The notes under the pieces: model-generated
What the model saw: only the letters and a program-made list of their open reading frames with translations
What the model was told of the DNA's origin: nothing
Database searches by the model: none
Shown: one piece after another, positions 1 to 7,389 of the stretch
Numbering within the stretch: position 1 is the stretch's first letter
Layout: the number at the start of each line of letters is the position of its first letter
Assembly (NCBI GenBank): GCA_029007575.1
Contig: JAQXIB010000043.1
Location: 1-10,584 of the forward strand
Direction: 5' to 3'
DNA from: Clostridiales bacterium
GTDB taxonomy: Bacteria > Bacillota > Clostridia > Oscillospirales > Ruminococcaceae
DNA length: 10,584 nt
Translations under genes and position numbers: made by a program

Positions 1-1
1 C

Positions 2-208
2 ACCTCTTTTGAGAACACCGACGCCTGCAAATGGTTAAAAGCCAATGCGCACAAATACGGGTTTATTCTTCGTTATCCGAAAGAAAAAGAGAGCATTACC
101 AAAATCAAGTACGAACCGTGGCATTTCCGTTATGTCGGTGTGGAGCACGCGACGAAAATATATAATCAAGGCATCTGTCTGGAAGAATACCTTGATTCCT
201 TAGAATAA
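2..208 (+). CDS. D-alanyl-D-alanine carboxypeptidase, VanY family (C-terminal part)
   Basis: Only the last 68 codons are in the window; the gene enters from the left edge and stops at TAA 206-208. The visible part carries the VanY/DD-carboxypeptidase hallmark EPWHFRYVG (visible residues 38-46), whose His is a zinc ligand in this metallopeptidase family. It is preceded by the usual block ACKWLKANAHKYGFILRYP, in which a helix leads into the 'GFILRYP' strand. Family knowledge: these enzymes trim the terminal D-Ala from peptidoglycan stem peptides outside the membrane, and most have an N-terminal signal or anchor, which would lie outside this window. The gene converges on the NAD synthetase gene, with a hairpin between them. 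The family call is secure; substrate (D-Ala-D-Ala versus L,D) and any resistance role cannot be judged from the fragment. Confidence 0.9.
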   Translation, partial: TSFENTDACKWLKANAHKYGFILRYPKEKESITKIKYEPWHFRYVGVEHATKIYNQGICLEEYLDSLE

Positions 209-319
209 CAGCTTTGATCCGAGTGACGCTGTGAGCATATCCGGCATCAGATTAACTTGATGGATCACCGGTATCGAACTATTATGTAGGCAATCGAAAT
301 TTTATCTTGTTTGACATTC

Positions 320-358
320 AAACAGGCATCGCAACTTTTCATTTTGCGATGCCTGTTT
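320..358. terminator. Probable bidirectional terminator between convergent genes
   Basis: A perfect 15-bp stem (AAACAGGCATCGCAA at 320-334 pairing with 344-358) closes a 9-nt loop. It sits between the end of the carboxypeptidase (208) and the end of the NAD synthetase gene (386), where both transcripts must stop. The T-tracts are short on both sides, but the stem itself ends in A/T pairs. The rest of 209-385 contains no gene I can support. Confidence 0.75.
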
Positions 359-385
359 CGTTTCATCAATTATTATTTCAATCAA

Positions 386-2314
386 TTACTTTAACTCTGA
401 TGCTTCTTTCTGCCATAACGCTGCTGAAGCGTCGCTGGGCATCCGCCAATCGCCGCGCGGTGAAAGGGTCACTCCGCCGACCTTGGGACCGTCCGGCAGA
501 CAGGAACGCTTAAACTGCTGAGTAAAGAAACGTTTGATAAACACTTTCAGCCATTTCAACTGTTCCTCAGCGGAATATTCTCCCCGAAACGCATGACCTG
601 CCAGCCGGTATAGTTTACCCGGTGCAAATCCAAACCGCAGCATATAATACAAGTAAAAATCATGCAGCTCATACGGTCCGACGATATCCTCGGTTTTTTG
701 ATTGATCTCTTCCCCGTTGGCAGGGAGCAATTCCGGACTGACCGGCGTATCTAAAATATCCAGCAAGATCTCCGCCAGCTCGGAACGACCCTCCTGCCTA
801 TACTTATCCGCGCAATATTTGACAATATGCCGCACCAGCGTCTTCGGCACCGACGCATTTACACCGTACATCGACATATGATCCCCGTTATAGGTAGCCC
901 ACCCCAGTGCCAATTCGGACAAATCCCCTGTTCCGATCACCAATCCGTTGTGTTCATTCGCAACGTCCATCAAAATCTGGGTGCGTTCCCGCGCCTGAGA
1001 GTTTTCATATACTACATCGGTCACATCGGCATCATGTCCGATATCTTTAAAATGCTGATGAACTGCTTCTTTGATATCGATACACTCCAGCGATACGCCG
1101 AGTTTTTCACATAATTTTTCTGCGTTGCCTTTGGTGCGCGCCGTCGTCCCAAAGCAGGGCATCGTGATTGCTAAAATATCCTGCATCGGTCTGCCTAAAA
1201 GCTCGTAAGCCTTAACCGTCACCAGCAAAGCAAGACAGGAATCCAAACCTCCCGAAATGCCGATCACCGACGTCTGCGCATGCGCAGCTTCCAATCTTTG
1301 CTTCAAGCCGTGCGCCTGAATCGACAGGATCGTTTCACAACGTTTTTCCCTTTGCGCTCTATCAGACGGAACAAAAGGTCTGGGGTCAATATACCTGGTA
1401 AGCGTCGTTTCGACCTCATTCAGATCGAAATACACCTTTTGATACCCATCCGCATTTCCTGTCGGATAGGTTGTCAGACGTGTCCGCTCCCCTGCGAGCT
1501 TGTCCGTATCGATCTCGGTCAGAACGTAATCTTTCTTCTTTTCAAACGGTTTCCGTTCGGCAATGATCACACCGTTTTCGGCAATGACGTCGTTTCCGGA
1601 AAACACCAAATCGGTGCTGGACTCCCCTTCACCGGCATCCGCCAGAATATAGCCGCAAACCAATCTGCCGGAATGAGAAGCCACCAAACCGTTGCGGTAA
1701 TCATTCTTTCCTACCGTTTCATCGCTGGCAGTCAGATTAGCGATAATCGTTGCGCCTGCCGCCGCATGAGCACAAGAAGGTGCAACCGGCACCCACAAAT
1801 CCTCGCAAATTTCCACCGCCAGTTGAAAGCTTTGCTGTTTTTCGGAGCAAAACAAAAGCTTCGTTCCGAAAGGACACTGATATTCCCCGATGGAGATCAT
1901 TCCGTTTTCGGCAGGAGCCGGTTGAAAATACCGTACTTCTTGAAATTCGCCGTAGTTCGGCAAATTGGTCTTCGGAATCACTCCAAGCAGTCTGCCCCGG
2001 CTGACCACCGCGGCACAATTATACAGCTTTCCGCTGTATGCCAAGGGCAGTCCGATGACACTGACCATATTCAGCTTCTCGCTCTCCTTAATGTATTGGA
2101 TCAACGCTTGTTTTGCCGCCTGCTGTAACGTTTGCTGAAAAAATAAATCCAGGCAGGTATATGCAGTCACGCACAACTCCGGAAACACCAATAATTCCAC
2201 GCCCTCATCAGCGGCATCTTCTGCGATCCGCAGCAGCTCCTTGACATTATATTCGCAATCCGCCACTTTAATATGCGGTGTAGCCGCAGCGACCTTCACC
2301 CATCCGTCTTTCAT
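386..2314 (-). CDS. nadE: Glutamine-dependent NAD+ synthetase
   Basis: It makes NAD+ from nicotinic acid adenine dinucleotide, ATP and glutamine, the last step of NAD synthesis, in the cytosol. The 642-residue protein has the two-domain form. The N-terminal nitrilase-type glutaminase (about 1-280) shows the catalytic triad Glu46 (VFPELC), Lys115 (IPKTNLPN) and Cys170 (VEICEDLW). The C-terminal synthetase (about 325-640) has the ATP pyrophosphatase loop SGGLDS at 354-359, followed by GTGDLSELALGW and the ending typical of this type. An ATG 63 bp upstream (2375-2377) is in frame, but it lies only about 8-10 nt after the predicted transcription start and has no ribosome binding site. ATG 2312-2314 is preceded by AGAAAGGA and gives the family's usual start MKDGWVKVAAATP. 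The gene is a single unit with its own promoter and looks intact. Confidence 0.97.
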   Translation of the reverse strand: MKDGWVKVAAATPHIKVADCEYNVKELLRIAEDAADEGVELLVFPELCVTAYTCLDLFFQQTLQQAAKQALIQYIKESEKLNMVSVIGLPLAYSGKLYNCAAVVSRGRLLGVIPKTNLPNYGEFQEVRYFQPAPAENGMISIGEYQCPFGTKLLFCSEKQQSFQLAVEICEDLWVPVAPSCAHAAAGATIIANLTASDETVGKNDYRNGLVASHSGRLVCGYILADAGEGESSTDLVFSGNDVIAENGVIIAERKPFEKKKDYVLTEIDTDKLAGERTRLTTYPTGNADGYQKVYFDLNEVETTLTRYIDPRPFVPSDRAQREKRCETILSIQAHGLKQRLEAAHAQTSVIGISGGLDSCLALLVTVKAYELLGRPMQDILAITMPCFGTTARTKGNAEKLCEKLGVSLECIDIKEAVHQHFKDIGHDADVTDVVYENSQARERTQILMDVANEHNGLVIGTGDLSELALGWATYNGDHMSMYGVNASVPKTLVRHIVKYCADKYRQEGRSELAEILLDILDTPVSPELLPANGEEINQKTEDIVGPYELHDFYLYYMLRFGFAPGKLYRLAGHAFRGEYSAEEQLKWLKVFIKRFFTQQFKRSCLPDGPKVGGVTLSPRGDWRMPSDASAALWQKEASELK

Positions 2315-2391
2315 AGAAACGGTCATTCCTTTCTGTGGGCTTATTTTACATGTTTCATTTGTAATAAACACAGTCATCCTGATATGCTTTT

Positions 2392-2420
2392 ATTATATGA
2401 TGATTTTCAGAAAAAAACAA
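2392..2420 (-). promoter_or_regulatory. Sigma-A-type promoter of the NAD synthetase gene
   Basis: Read on the minus strand, -35 TTGTTT (2415-2420), a 17-bp spacer and a perfect -10 TATAAT (2392-2397). Predicted transcription begins near 2385, leaving a leader of about 70 nt to ATG 2314. The -35 is weak (3 of 6) but spacing and -10 are ideal. Confidence 0.7.
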
Positions 2421-2449
2421 GTTGGAAACTATTTTTTCTTCGGTCCGAT

Positions 2450-2486
2450 AAAAAAACACCACAGGGTTGCCGTTCCAGCCCTGTGG
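2450..2486 (-). terminator. Rho-independent terminator of the xpaC-telA operon
   Basis: On the minus strand, an 8-bp GC-rich stem (CCACAGGG/CCCTGTGG, 2459-2466 with 2479-2486) with a 12-nt loop is followed, after TG, by seven T residues (A-tract 2450-2456 on the plus strand). It begins 7 nt after the TAG stop of the telA-like gene and ends about 30 bp before the NAD synthetase promoter, so it separates the two units. Confidence 0.9.
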
Positions 2487-2493
2487 CAAAATA

Positions 2494-3624
2494 CTATTTT
2501 CTGATTTCCAGCAATTTTTGTTTGAGTTCTTCTTCTATTTTCTGCAATTCGGCTTCTGCTTCCTGTCTGCGCTGACGTCCCTCCTGCTGAATGTTCATCA
2601 CTTCATCCAGCGTCGTGATCAAGGATTCGTTGGTCGCACGCAAGGTTTCGATATCTACTACGCCACGTTCCGCCTCTTTGGCTGTTTCCACCGTAGCCAT
2701 TTTCAGTGTTTCCGCATTTTTACGCAACAATTCGTTCGTCTTGTCACTGATTTGACGCTGTGCCTCAACCGCCTGCTGAGAATGCGCGACTCCTAATGCC
2801 AACAGCATCTGGCTTTTCCACAGCGGGATGGTATTTACTAAGGTAGATTGGATTTTTTCGGTCATCAACGTATCGTTGTTCTGTATCAACCGAATTTGCG
2901 GCGCCATCTGAATAGAAACCGTCCGGGTAAGCTCCAAATCATATAGCTTTTTTTCAAACCGATTGCACATGGAAGCTAAATCGTTTGCCGCCTGCGCATC
3001 CTCCGGCAGGCCTGTTTCCGCCGCTCTTTTCTGCAGTACCGGCAAATCCTCCTGTAATACCTGATTCAGCTTTTTCTTGCCCGCAATAATATACATCGAC
3101 AGCTCTTTGAAATAGGATTTATTCATCTCATACATTTTATCCAGCATCGCGATATCTTTTAGCAAAACGACCTGATGATTTTCCAAAACTTCGCAGATTT
3201 GATTGATGTTCGCTTCCGCTTTATCATATTTCACCTTCAGCGTATTAACCTTGTTAGACAGCTTTTTAAATAACCGAAAACCGCCTTTTTGCTCCTCGAC
3301 ATCAAACTCTTTCAACTCCACTACAATGTCGGAAAGCATTTCGCCAATCTCGCCCATGTCTTTTGTCTTGACATTATTCAATGCGTTTTCTGAAAAATCG
3401 GCAATCTTTTTCTGTGCGCCTGCACCATATTGCAATATCATTCCTGCATTGCCGATCTCGATTTTATCGGCAAACTCAGCGATCATATTCCGTTCTTCAT
3501 CAGTCAATGTACTCTCATCAAAAACCTCCGGTTCTGCCTTTTCTGCAGTTGTGATTTCTGCTGTAGGTTCCGTTTTGCCTTCATCCTCGAATGGTTCCAA
3601 AGTCAACTTGAATTCCTCGCTCAT
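2494..3624 (-). CDS. TelA/YaaN family 'toxic anion resistance' protein
   Basis: This 376-residue protein belongs to the TelA/KlaA family, which includes Bacillus subtilis YaaN. It has no signal peptide or membrane segment. An acidic, low-complexity N-terminus (about 1-45) precedes a mostly helical body. Recognisable family blocks are KTKDMGEIGEMLSDIV (87-101), the stretch around YEMNKSYFKELSMYIIAGK (165-183), and a charged coiled-coil tail from about 310 to 376 rich in Q, E and K. The family is named for tellurite or anion resistance, but its biochemical role is unsettled; it is linked to envelope stress and cell-wall-active compounds, so the name should not be read as a proven substrate. An AGGAGG ribosome binding site sits 8 nt before the ATG. 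The gene starts 16 nt after the XpaC-like gene, and the two form an operon as in many Firmicutes. Confidence 0.93.
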   Translation of the reverse strand: MSEEFKLTLEPFEDEGKTEPTAEITTAEKAEPEVFDESTLTDEERNMIAEFADKIEIGNAGMILQYGAGAQKKIADFSENALNNVKTKDMGEIGEMLSDIVVELKEFDVEEQKGGFRLFKKLSNKVNTLKVKYDKAEANINQICEVLENHQVVLLKDIAMLDKMYEMNKSYFKELSMYIIAGKKKLNQVLQEDLPVLQKRAAETGLPEDAQAANDLASMCNRFEKKLYDLELTRTVSIQMAPQIRLIQNNDTLMTEKIQSTLVNTIPLWKSQMLLALGVAHSQQAVEAQRQISDKTNELLRKNAETLKMATVETAKEAERGVVDIETLRATNESLITTLDEVMNIQQEGRQRRQEAEAELQKIEEELKQKLLEIRK

Positions 3625-3640
3625 TTGGTTAACCTCCTGT

Positions 3641-4870
3641 TTATTGTTTTGGTGTCTCAGAATTGTCTTTTACTAAACCTTCTTGTGTCAATATGGTTTT
3701 TAACGCCGAAATATCGGTCGAAATATCCATTGCGTCATCCTGATATAAACTATCCAATAAAGTTTCAAAAGCGGTACTGATCACCGTCAGCGTATCACTG
3801 ATTTCCTGCTTTGCGGTAAATACGCTCGGAAGCTGTACCGGCTGCTGTTCAAAGTCGCAGTATGCCTTTACCAGTTTTACCGTAGTCGGCAAATAATAAT
3901 TCATAAACCGCCTGATATCAGAAAGCTTTTCCGGATGCTGCTCCACATAAGAAAAGATTTTGATGATCACCGTTTCCAAACGGTCTAGCTTAGCCGATAT
4001 TTCCTCTTCCGGCAGTAAATCATTGGCAGAATGAATCTGTCGGACACATTTTCTGCCCTCCGCAATAACGGCTTCCAAGCCATCCGGATTTTGACGGCAT
4101 TGTTTTTCCATCTCTTCCCGCTGTTGTTTGTTTGCCATCGTCTGTCGATACTGTTGATACATTTGATCTCCAAGCATGATCGAGGTTTTCTGATCATCCA
4201 AATAGCATTGCGGAAACCAGAGCTTTCGCATCATTTTCTCAATATCCTTCAGTACAAACTTCGGGGTGCGATGAACGGACAATGCCAGTTCTTCTATGGT
4301 GCAATAATGCTTCGCCATCAATATCTGACAATATTTTTTATAGCGGTCTACTCTGCCGGTTCCGCGGATACCGCTGATCAATAGAGGAATGCCGCAGATA
4401 CCTGCCGCAAGCGCTACAGTTAAAGTTGAAATATACTCCATATTTCCGGCTATAATGCGCTCCAGCGCCATTGGCACGCCAAAAATACAAAGCCCGGTCC
4501 ACACTCCTATCACAATGCGTACAACATTTCCGGTTTGATTCACTTTAACCAATGTCTGCATTGGCGGCGCGGTGTATGCCGTACGATATTGCTGTACCGG
4601 CTGTTGAGCAGTGTATTGCCTCTGTGGCGGAGTCTGATAAGTATATTGCTGTCTTGTGGGATGCTGCTTCTGATAAACCGTCCAACTGTTATATACGTTT
4701 TGCTTGACTGTTTCGGATGCCTGTTTGCCCACCGAAACAGTTTGCTCCACCACTGTTTTCACCGTTTTGTTAACAGTATCTTTCAACTGGGAATAATCCC
4801 CGCTTTGTATCGCATGCTGAACCGTATCGTTCAGTTCCTTCCCCAAATCAGATAAATTGTGATCGTTCAT
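3641..4870 (-). CDS. XpaC-like membrane protein (5-bromo-4-chloroindolyl phosphate hydrolysis family)
   Basis: The protein has 409 residues. Regions in order: a polar, helical N-terminus (1-65); a Gln/Tyr/Pro-rich linker (about 66-105); two hydrophobic segments (about 116-136 and 147-168) forming a membrane hairpin; a segment resembling a winged-helix (about 190-235, TIEELALSVHRTPKFVLKDIE); and a helical C-terminal domain. Layout and partner match the XpaC family, placed next to telA/yaaN in B. subtilis and many clostridia. The family name comes from an indicator-dye phenotype; no hydrolase motif is visible, and an enzymatic role should not be assumed. A role as membrane partner of the downstream TelA-like protein is inferred from the operon. 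The start at ATG 4868-4870 follows AGAGG with 7 nt spacing. It is the first gene of the operon. Confidence 0.82.
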   Translation of the reverse strand: MNDHNLSDLGKELNDTVQHAIQSGDYSQLKDTVNKTVKTVVEQTVSVGKQASETVKQNVYNSWTVYQKQHPTRQQYTYQTPPQRQYTAQQPVQQYRTAYTAPPMQTLVKVNQTGNVVRIVIGVWTGLCIFGVPMALERIIAGNMEYISTLTVALAAGICGIPLLISGIRGTGRVDRYKKYCQILMAKHYCTIEELALSVHRTPKFVLKDIEKMMRKLWFPQCYLDDQKTSIMLGDQMYQQYRQTMANKQQREEMEKQCRQNPDGLEAVIAEGRKCVRQIHSANDLLPEEEISAKLDRLETVIIKIFSYVEQHPEKLSDIRRFMNYYLPTTVKLVKAYCDFEQQPVQLPSVFTAKQEISDTLTVISTAFETLLDSLYQDDAMDISTDISALKTILTQEGLVKDNSETPKQ

Positions 4871-4975
4871 TCTTTTTCCTCTCGTTCAAATCGGATACCA
4901 ACCCATTTTTCCAAAATCAAAAGTACTTTATCTGCAATTCATTGTAGGTTTTCATGTTTTAAACGTATCAAATTT

Positions 4976-5004
4976 ATTATAACGTATTTTTGCGAGAATA
5001 ACAA
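4976..5004 (-). promoter_or_regulatory. Sigma-A-type promoter of the xpaC-telA operon
   Basis: On the minus strand, -35 TTGTTA (4999-5004), spacer of exactly 17 bp and perfect -10 TATAAT (4976-4981). The predicted leader to ATG 4870 is about 100 nt. Nothing resembling a riboswitch was seen in it. The remaining gap up to 5117 holds no supported feature. Confidence 0.8.
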
Positions 5005-5117
5005 TATATAAATGGAAAATATTATAAAAACGCAATTATGATGTGACGAAAACAGTAAACCCGTCTCAGCCAAGTTCATTCACAGTATGCAAAGCAACTG
5101 ATAGATTTGGAAAGGCT

Positions 5118-5156
5118 AAAAAACGGTAACTTACCATGAGATAAGTTACCGTTTTT
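5118..5156 (-). terminator. Rho-independent terminator of the nfeD-flotillin operon (may work both ways)
   Basis: A perfect 15-bp stem (5119-5133 with 5142-5156; core CGGTAACTTA) with an 8-nt loop is flanked by A on one side and T on the other. On the minus strand the stem runs into six T residues, 10 bp after the flotillin stop at 5166. The T-run on the plus side means it could also stop plus-strand transcription. Confidence 0.92.
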
Positions 5157-5165
5157 GTTTCTCAT

Positions 5166-6608
5166 TTATTCTTTCGGTTCAGCAATTGTCTCAACTGCTT
5201 CTTTCGCATCCTTTGTTGCAGTCAATTGAATGTTGCGGTTTACCTTAGCGTCATAAGTTTGACCTTTCACAACTTCCTTTAAATCGACTCCGGTCATCTC
5301 TTTTACCGATTCAAAAAGTCCGGTCATCACGGAGGTAACATTTCCGGCTATACCGGATACACCGGATTTCCCGTCTCCGTTTCCGCCCTCCAATACGACG
5401 ATCTTTTCGATCTGAGACAGCGGCTGTGCAACTTTTTCCGCAATTGCCGGCAACACTTCGATCATCATGTTTGCCATAGCGGCGTTGTTATATTTGGCAT
5501 ATGCTTCCGCTTTTTTCTCCATCGCTTCCGCTTCCGCCAAGCCTTTCAGACGAATCGCTTCCGCCTCTGCTGTACCGGTTTGTTTAATGACTTCAGCCGA
5601 TGCAATACCTTCTTTTCTTTTGGCTTCCGCATTGGCTTCTGCTTCCGCAATCTTACGGTACTTTTCCGCTTCCGCGTCGGCAATTTCTTTCTCTTTGTCA
5701 GCCAAAGCCGGCTCAACTACCGTTTCCCGCAGTTCCGCTTTCTTGCGTTCTGCCTTCCTTTGCGCAAGTTCGATATTTTTCAACTCTTTGGCAATCTCGA
5801 TCTGTACTTTCTCAGCCTCTACTTCTTTCAAACGTTGTTGTTTGAGGACTTCGGCATCCATTTCGGCAGAAGTAACATCCTTCAAAGTAATATTCTGTTG
5901 GATAGAATAAGAGGCATCGGCAATAGCCTTGGACTGATCTTGTTCTCTGCGGTATTCCGCTTCTTGTACCGCCTTGTTCTTCTGGGCAGCCGCGATCTCA
6001 GTTTCCGCTTTCAGCCGAGCTGCCTCTCCCTCCCGCATCGCGATAGAAGTTTGAATTTTTGCTTCTTTTTGCGCGTTAGCGGTAGCGATTTCAGCATCTT
6101 TCTTTACCTCGGCAATTTTAGCGGCACCGAGCGCCTTCAAATAGCCGTTATCATCCTCGATATCACGAATCGTAAAGTTTTTGATTTCCAATCCCATTTC
6201 CAACAGGTCGCTGGCGATAACCTCCTGTACATCGCGAGCTACCATCTCTCTGTCTTTGTAGAGGTCCTCTACCGTTTGACGGGAAACGATTTCACGAAGC
6301 TTACCTTCCAGCATGTTGGTAGCGGTTTCTTTGATCGTCAGAACCGTTTTTTGCTCTCCGCCGACATTAAACTGCTCGATGGCGGCAAAAATACAGCTGT
6401 CTTCGTTCTTTACTTTGATATTGGCAATACCCTCGGTGCGAATCGGAACGCCCTGAGAAGTCATAGCTCCATCGACACGGACGGTTAACTGCATATTTTC
6501 CAGAGAAATATAATCAATACGTTCAAACACGGGAATCACCAAGCCACCGCCGCCGGTAATGATCCGTTTGCGTAAGCCGGTAACTACTGCTGCTCTGTCC
6601 TGCGGCAC
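5166..6608 (-). CDS. Flotillin-family SPFH protein, body lacking its N-terminal membrane segment (split by in-frame stop)
   Basis: Flotillins are membrane scaffolds that oligomerise and organise protein complexes in the bacterial membrane. This reading frame gives 480 residues: an SPFH/band-7 domain (about 1-165, beginning PQDRAAVVTGLRKR and including ITGGGGLVIPVFERIDYISLE), a long Ala/Glu/Lys-rich coiled coil (about 165-385) with repeated AEAEA and EAEA motifs, and a C-terminal tail with the conserved QIEKIVVLEGGNG block. The membrane segment that should precede PQDRAAV is encoded immediately upstream in the same frame (6609-6704), separated only by one TAA codon at 6609-6611. The GTG directly after that TAA (6606-6608) is the only early start, and its ribosome binding site is weak (GGA, 5 nt away). 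Read through, the product would be 512 residues, a normal length. It is either a nonsense mutation or sequence error (AAA Lys to TAA), or a two-piece protein made by re-initiation. The rest of the frame is intact. Confidence 0.93.
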   Translation of the reverse strand: MPQDRAAVVTGLRKRIITGGGGLVIPVFERIDYISLENMQLTVRVDGAMTSQGVPIRTEGIANIKVKNEDSCIFAAIEQFNVGGEQKTVLTIKETATNMLEGKLREIVSRQTVEDLYKDREMVARDVQEVIASDLLEMGLEIKNFTIRDIEDDNGYLKALGAAKIAEVKKDAEIATANAQKEAKIQTSIAMREGEAARLKAETEIAAAQKNKAVQEAEYRREQDQSKAIADASYSIQQNITLKDVTSAEMDAEVLKQQRLKEVEAEKVQIEIAKELKNIELAQRKAERKKAELRETVVEPALADKEKEIADAEAEKYRKIAEAEANAEAKRKEGIASAEVIKQTGTAEAEAIRLKGLAEAEAMEKKAEAYAKYNNAAMANMMIEVLPAIAEKVAQPLSQIEKIVVLEGGNGDGKSGVSGIAGNVTSVMTGLFESVKEMTGVDLKEVVKGQTYDAKVNRNIQLTATKDAKEAVETIAEPKE

Positions 6609-6704
6609 TTATTTCCACATGGATAAAATCAGCGCGATAATAAACACAATACCGATAATAACCAAAATAACAATGCCTGCAATCGTTTCTGTCAAAAACT
6701 CCAT
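6609..6704 (-). CDS. N-terminal membrane segment of the flotillin, ended by an in-frame TAA
   Basis: Thirty-one codons starting MEFLTETIAGIVILV, with one hydrophobic span (about residues 8-28, rich in I/V/L) ending in SMWK, then TAA. This is what the N-terminus of a clostridial flotillin looks like, where a membrane span is followed by a short basic stretch and VPQDRAAV. The next codons after the stop, GTG CCG CAG GAC, continue exactly that sequence in the same frame. ATG 6702-6704 is preceded by GATGAGG with 10 nt spacing and lies 5 nt after the NfeD stop; an in-frame ATG at 6711-6713 would be too close to that site. It could be translated as a separate membrane micropeptide, but its simplest origin is a broken flotillin reading frame. 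Confidence 0.75.
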   Translation of the reverse strand: MEFLTETIAGIVILVIIGIVFIIALILSMWK

Positions 6705-6709
6705 AATAC

Positions 6710-7267
6710 TCATACCTCATCCTCCGTCTCTAATTTAGTAACAATCAATATATTACCGTCAAAGCGTTCCGCTTTTACGGATATACCCTGCTGCAATGAC
6801 TCTGTTCCGTCGGTTTTCGCCGGATAGGTAATCCTACCGGTTTTGGTAGTAAAACTGACCGAACCTGTGGTTCCGGGTAAAATGGTGATCAGCACCTTGC
6901 CGATTCTTCCGATAAATTCCTCACGCTTGTTGGGCTCCATTTGTATGTGCTTCAACCGATTGATCAGCAGATTTTGGACCAATATGGAACAAATATACCC
7001 TATCAATACCGTCATGCTTAACACAAGCCACTGATTGATATTAAGAAACAACAACAATTTTCCCGCTCCGCCGAACATCAACAAAAAAGTACATATACTG
7101 GCGCCGGAGGCCGGCAACAACGAAATGCTGACATCTCCGATATTGATATCAAAATCCCAATCAAGCCCGTCAAACAGGTTCACAAGATTGTCGATCAATC
7201 CCAGAATAACCGATATTACCGGTATAATGACTCCTGCCAACAAGCAAATCGTGAAAATCACATCCAT
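6710..7267 (-). CDS. NfeD-like membrane protein with C-terminal OB-fold domain
   Basis: The protein has 185 residues from the chosen ATG. Hydrophobic segments lie at about 2-25, 52-75 and 79-102, followed by a soluble domain (about 113-181). Its pattern FIGRIGKVLITILPGTTGSVSF...PAKTDGTESLQQGISVKAERFDGNILIV is that of the NfeD OB-fold, which resembles YuaF of B. subtilis. NfeD-like proteins are encoded next to flotillins and act with them in membrane organisation; here the flotillin frame begins 5 nt after this gene's TGA, indicating translational coupling. The longer frame to 7336 is not favoured because those residues (RSRCFDQNESFC) do not look like a membrane-protein start. The ribosome binding site GGAAGGG lies about 13 nt before ATG 7265-7267, so a nearby GTG or TTG, up to four codons upstream, is also possible. 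Confidence 0.87.
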   Translation of the reverse strand: MDVIFTICLLAGVIIPVISVILGLIDNLVNLFDGLDWDFDINIGDVSISLLPASGASICTFLLMFGGAGKLLLFLNINQWLVLSMTVLIGYICSILVQNLLINRLKHIQMEPNKREEFIGRIGKVLITILPGTTGSVSFTTKTGRITYPAKTDGTESLQQGISVKAERFDGNILIVTKLETEDEV

Positions 7268-7350
7268 CAAAGTCACCACGCCCTTCCGAATGTATATGCA
7301 GAATGATTCGTTCTGATCAAAGCATCTGCTCCGCAACAGCTTATGAGTTT

Positions 7351-7379
7351 ATTATATCAAAAAAACAATCCGGTATCAA
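7351..7379 (-). promoter_or_regulatory. Sigma-A-type promoter of the nfeD-flotillin operon
   Basis: On the minus strand, -35 TTGATA (7374-7379, 5 of 6), 17-bp spacer, perfect -10 TATAAT (7351-7356). It lies entirely in the gap between the permease-like gene and nfeD and implies a leader of about 75 nt. No clear terminator precedes it, so some read-through from the permease-like gene is possible. Confidence 0.82.
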
Positions 7380-7389
7380 TATCGTTTTT

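Noticed and set aside
308..324. Second hairpin TGTTTGACATTCAAACA overlapping the left arm of the 320-358 terminator, as an anti-terminator
   Set aside because: It lies after both genes' ends, where attenuation would control nothing visible; probably chance A/T-rich symmetry.
307..513. 68-codon plus-strand frame across the terminator into the NAD synthetase 3' end
   Set aside because: It runs through the hairpin and into the antisense of a conserved gene, with no ribosome binding site.
1280..2128. 282-codon open frame on the plus strand inside the NAD synthetase gene
   Set aside because: It is antisense to a clearly conserved gene, has no ribosome binding site and its translation has no recognisable domain; a compositional shadow.
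2315..2377. N-terminal extension of NAD synthetase to ATG 2377
   Set aside because: It is almost at the predicted transcription start, lacks a ribosome binding site, and the added residues are not typical of the family.
5580..6488. 302-codon plus-strand open frame antisense to the flotillin gene
   Set aside because: Its Phe/Leu/Arg-rich translation is the mirror of the Ala/Glu/Lys-rich coiled coil; no start signal or family match.
6523..6720. 65-codon minus-strand frame spanning the flotillin N-terminus
   Set aside because: It lies out of frame with both flotillin parts and encodes a low-hydrophobicity, Tyr/Arg/Ser-rich sequence. The membrane segment is encoded in the neighbouring frame (6609-6704).
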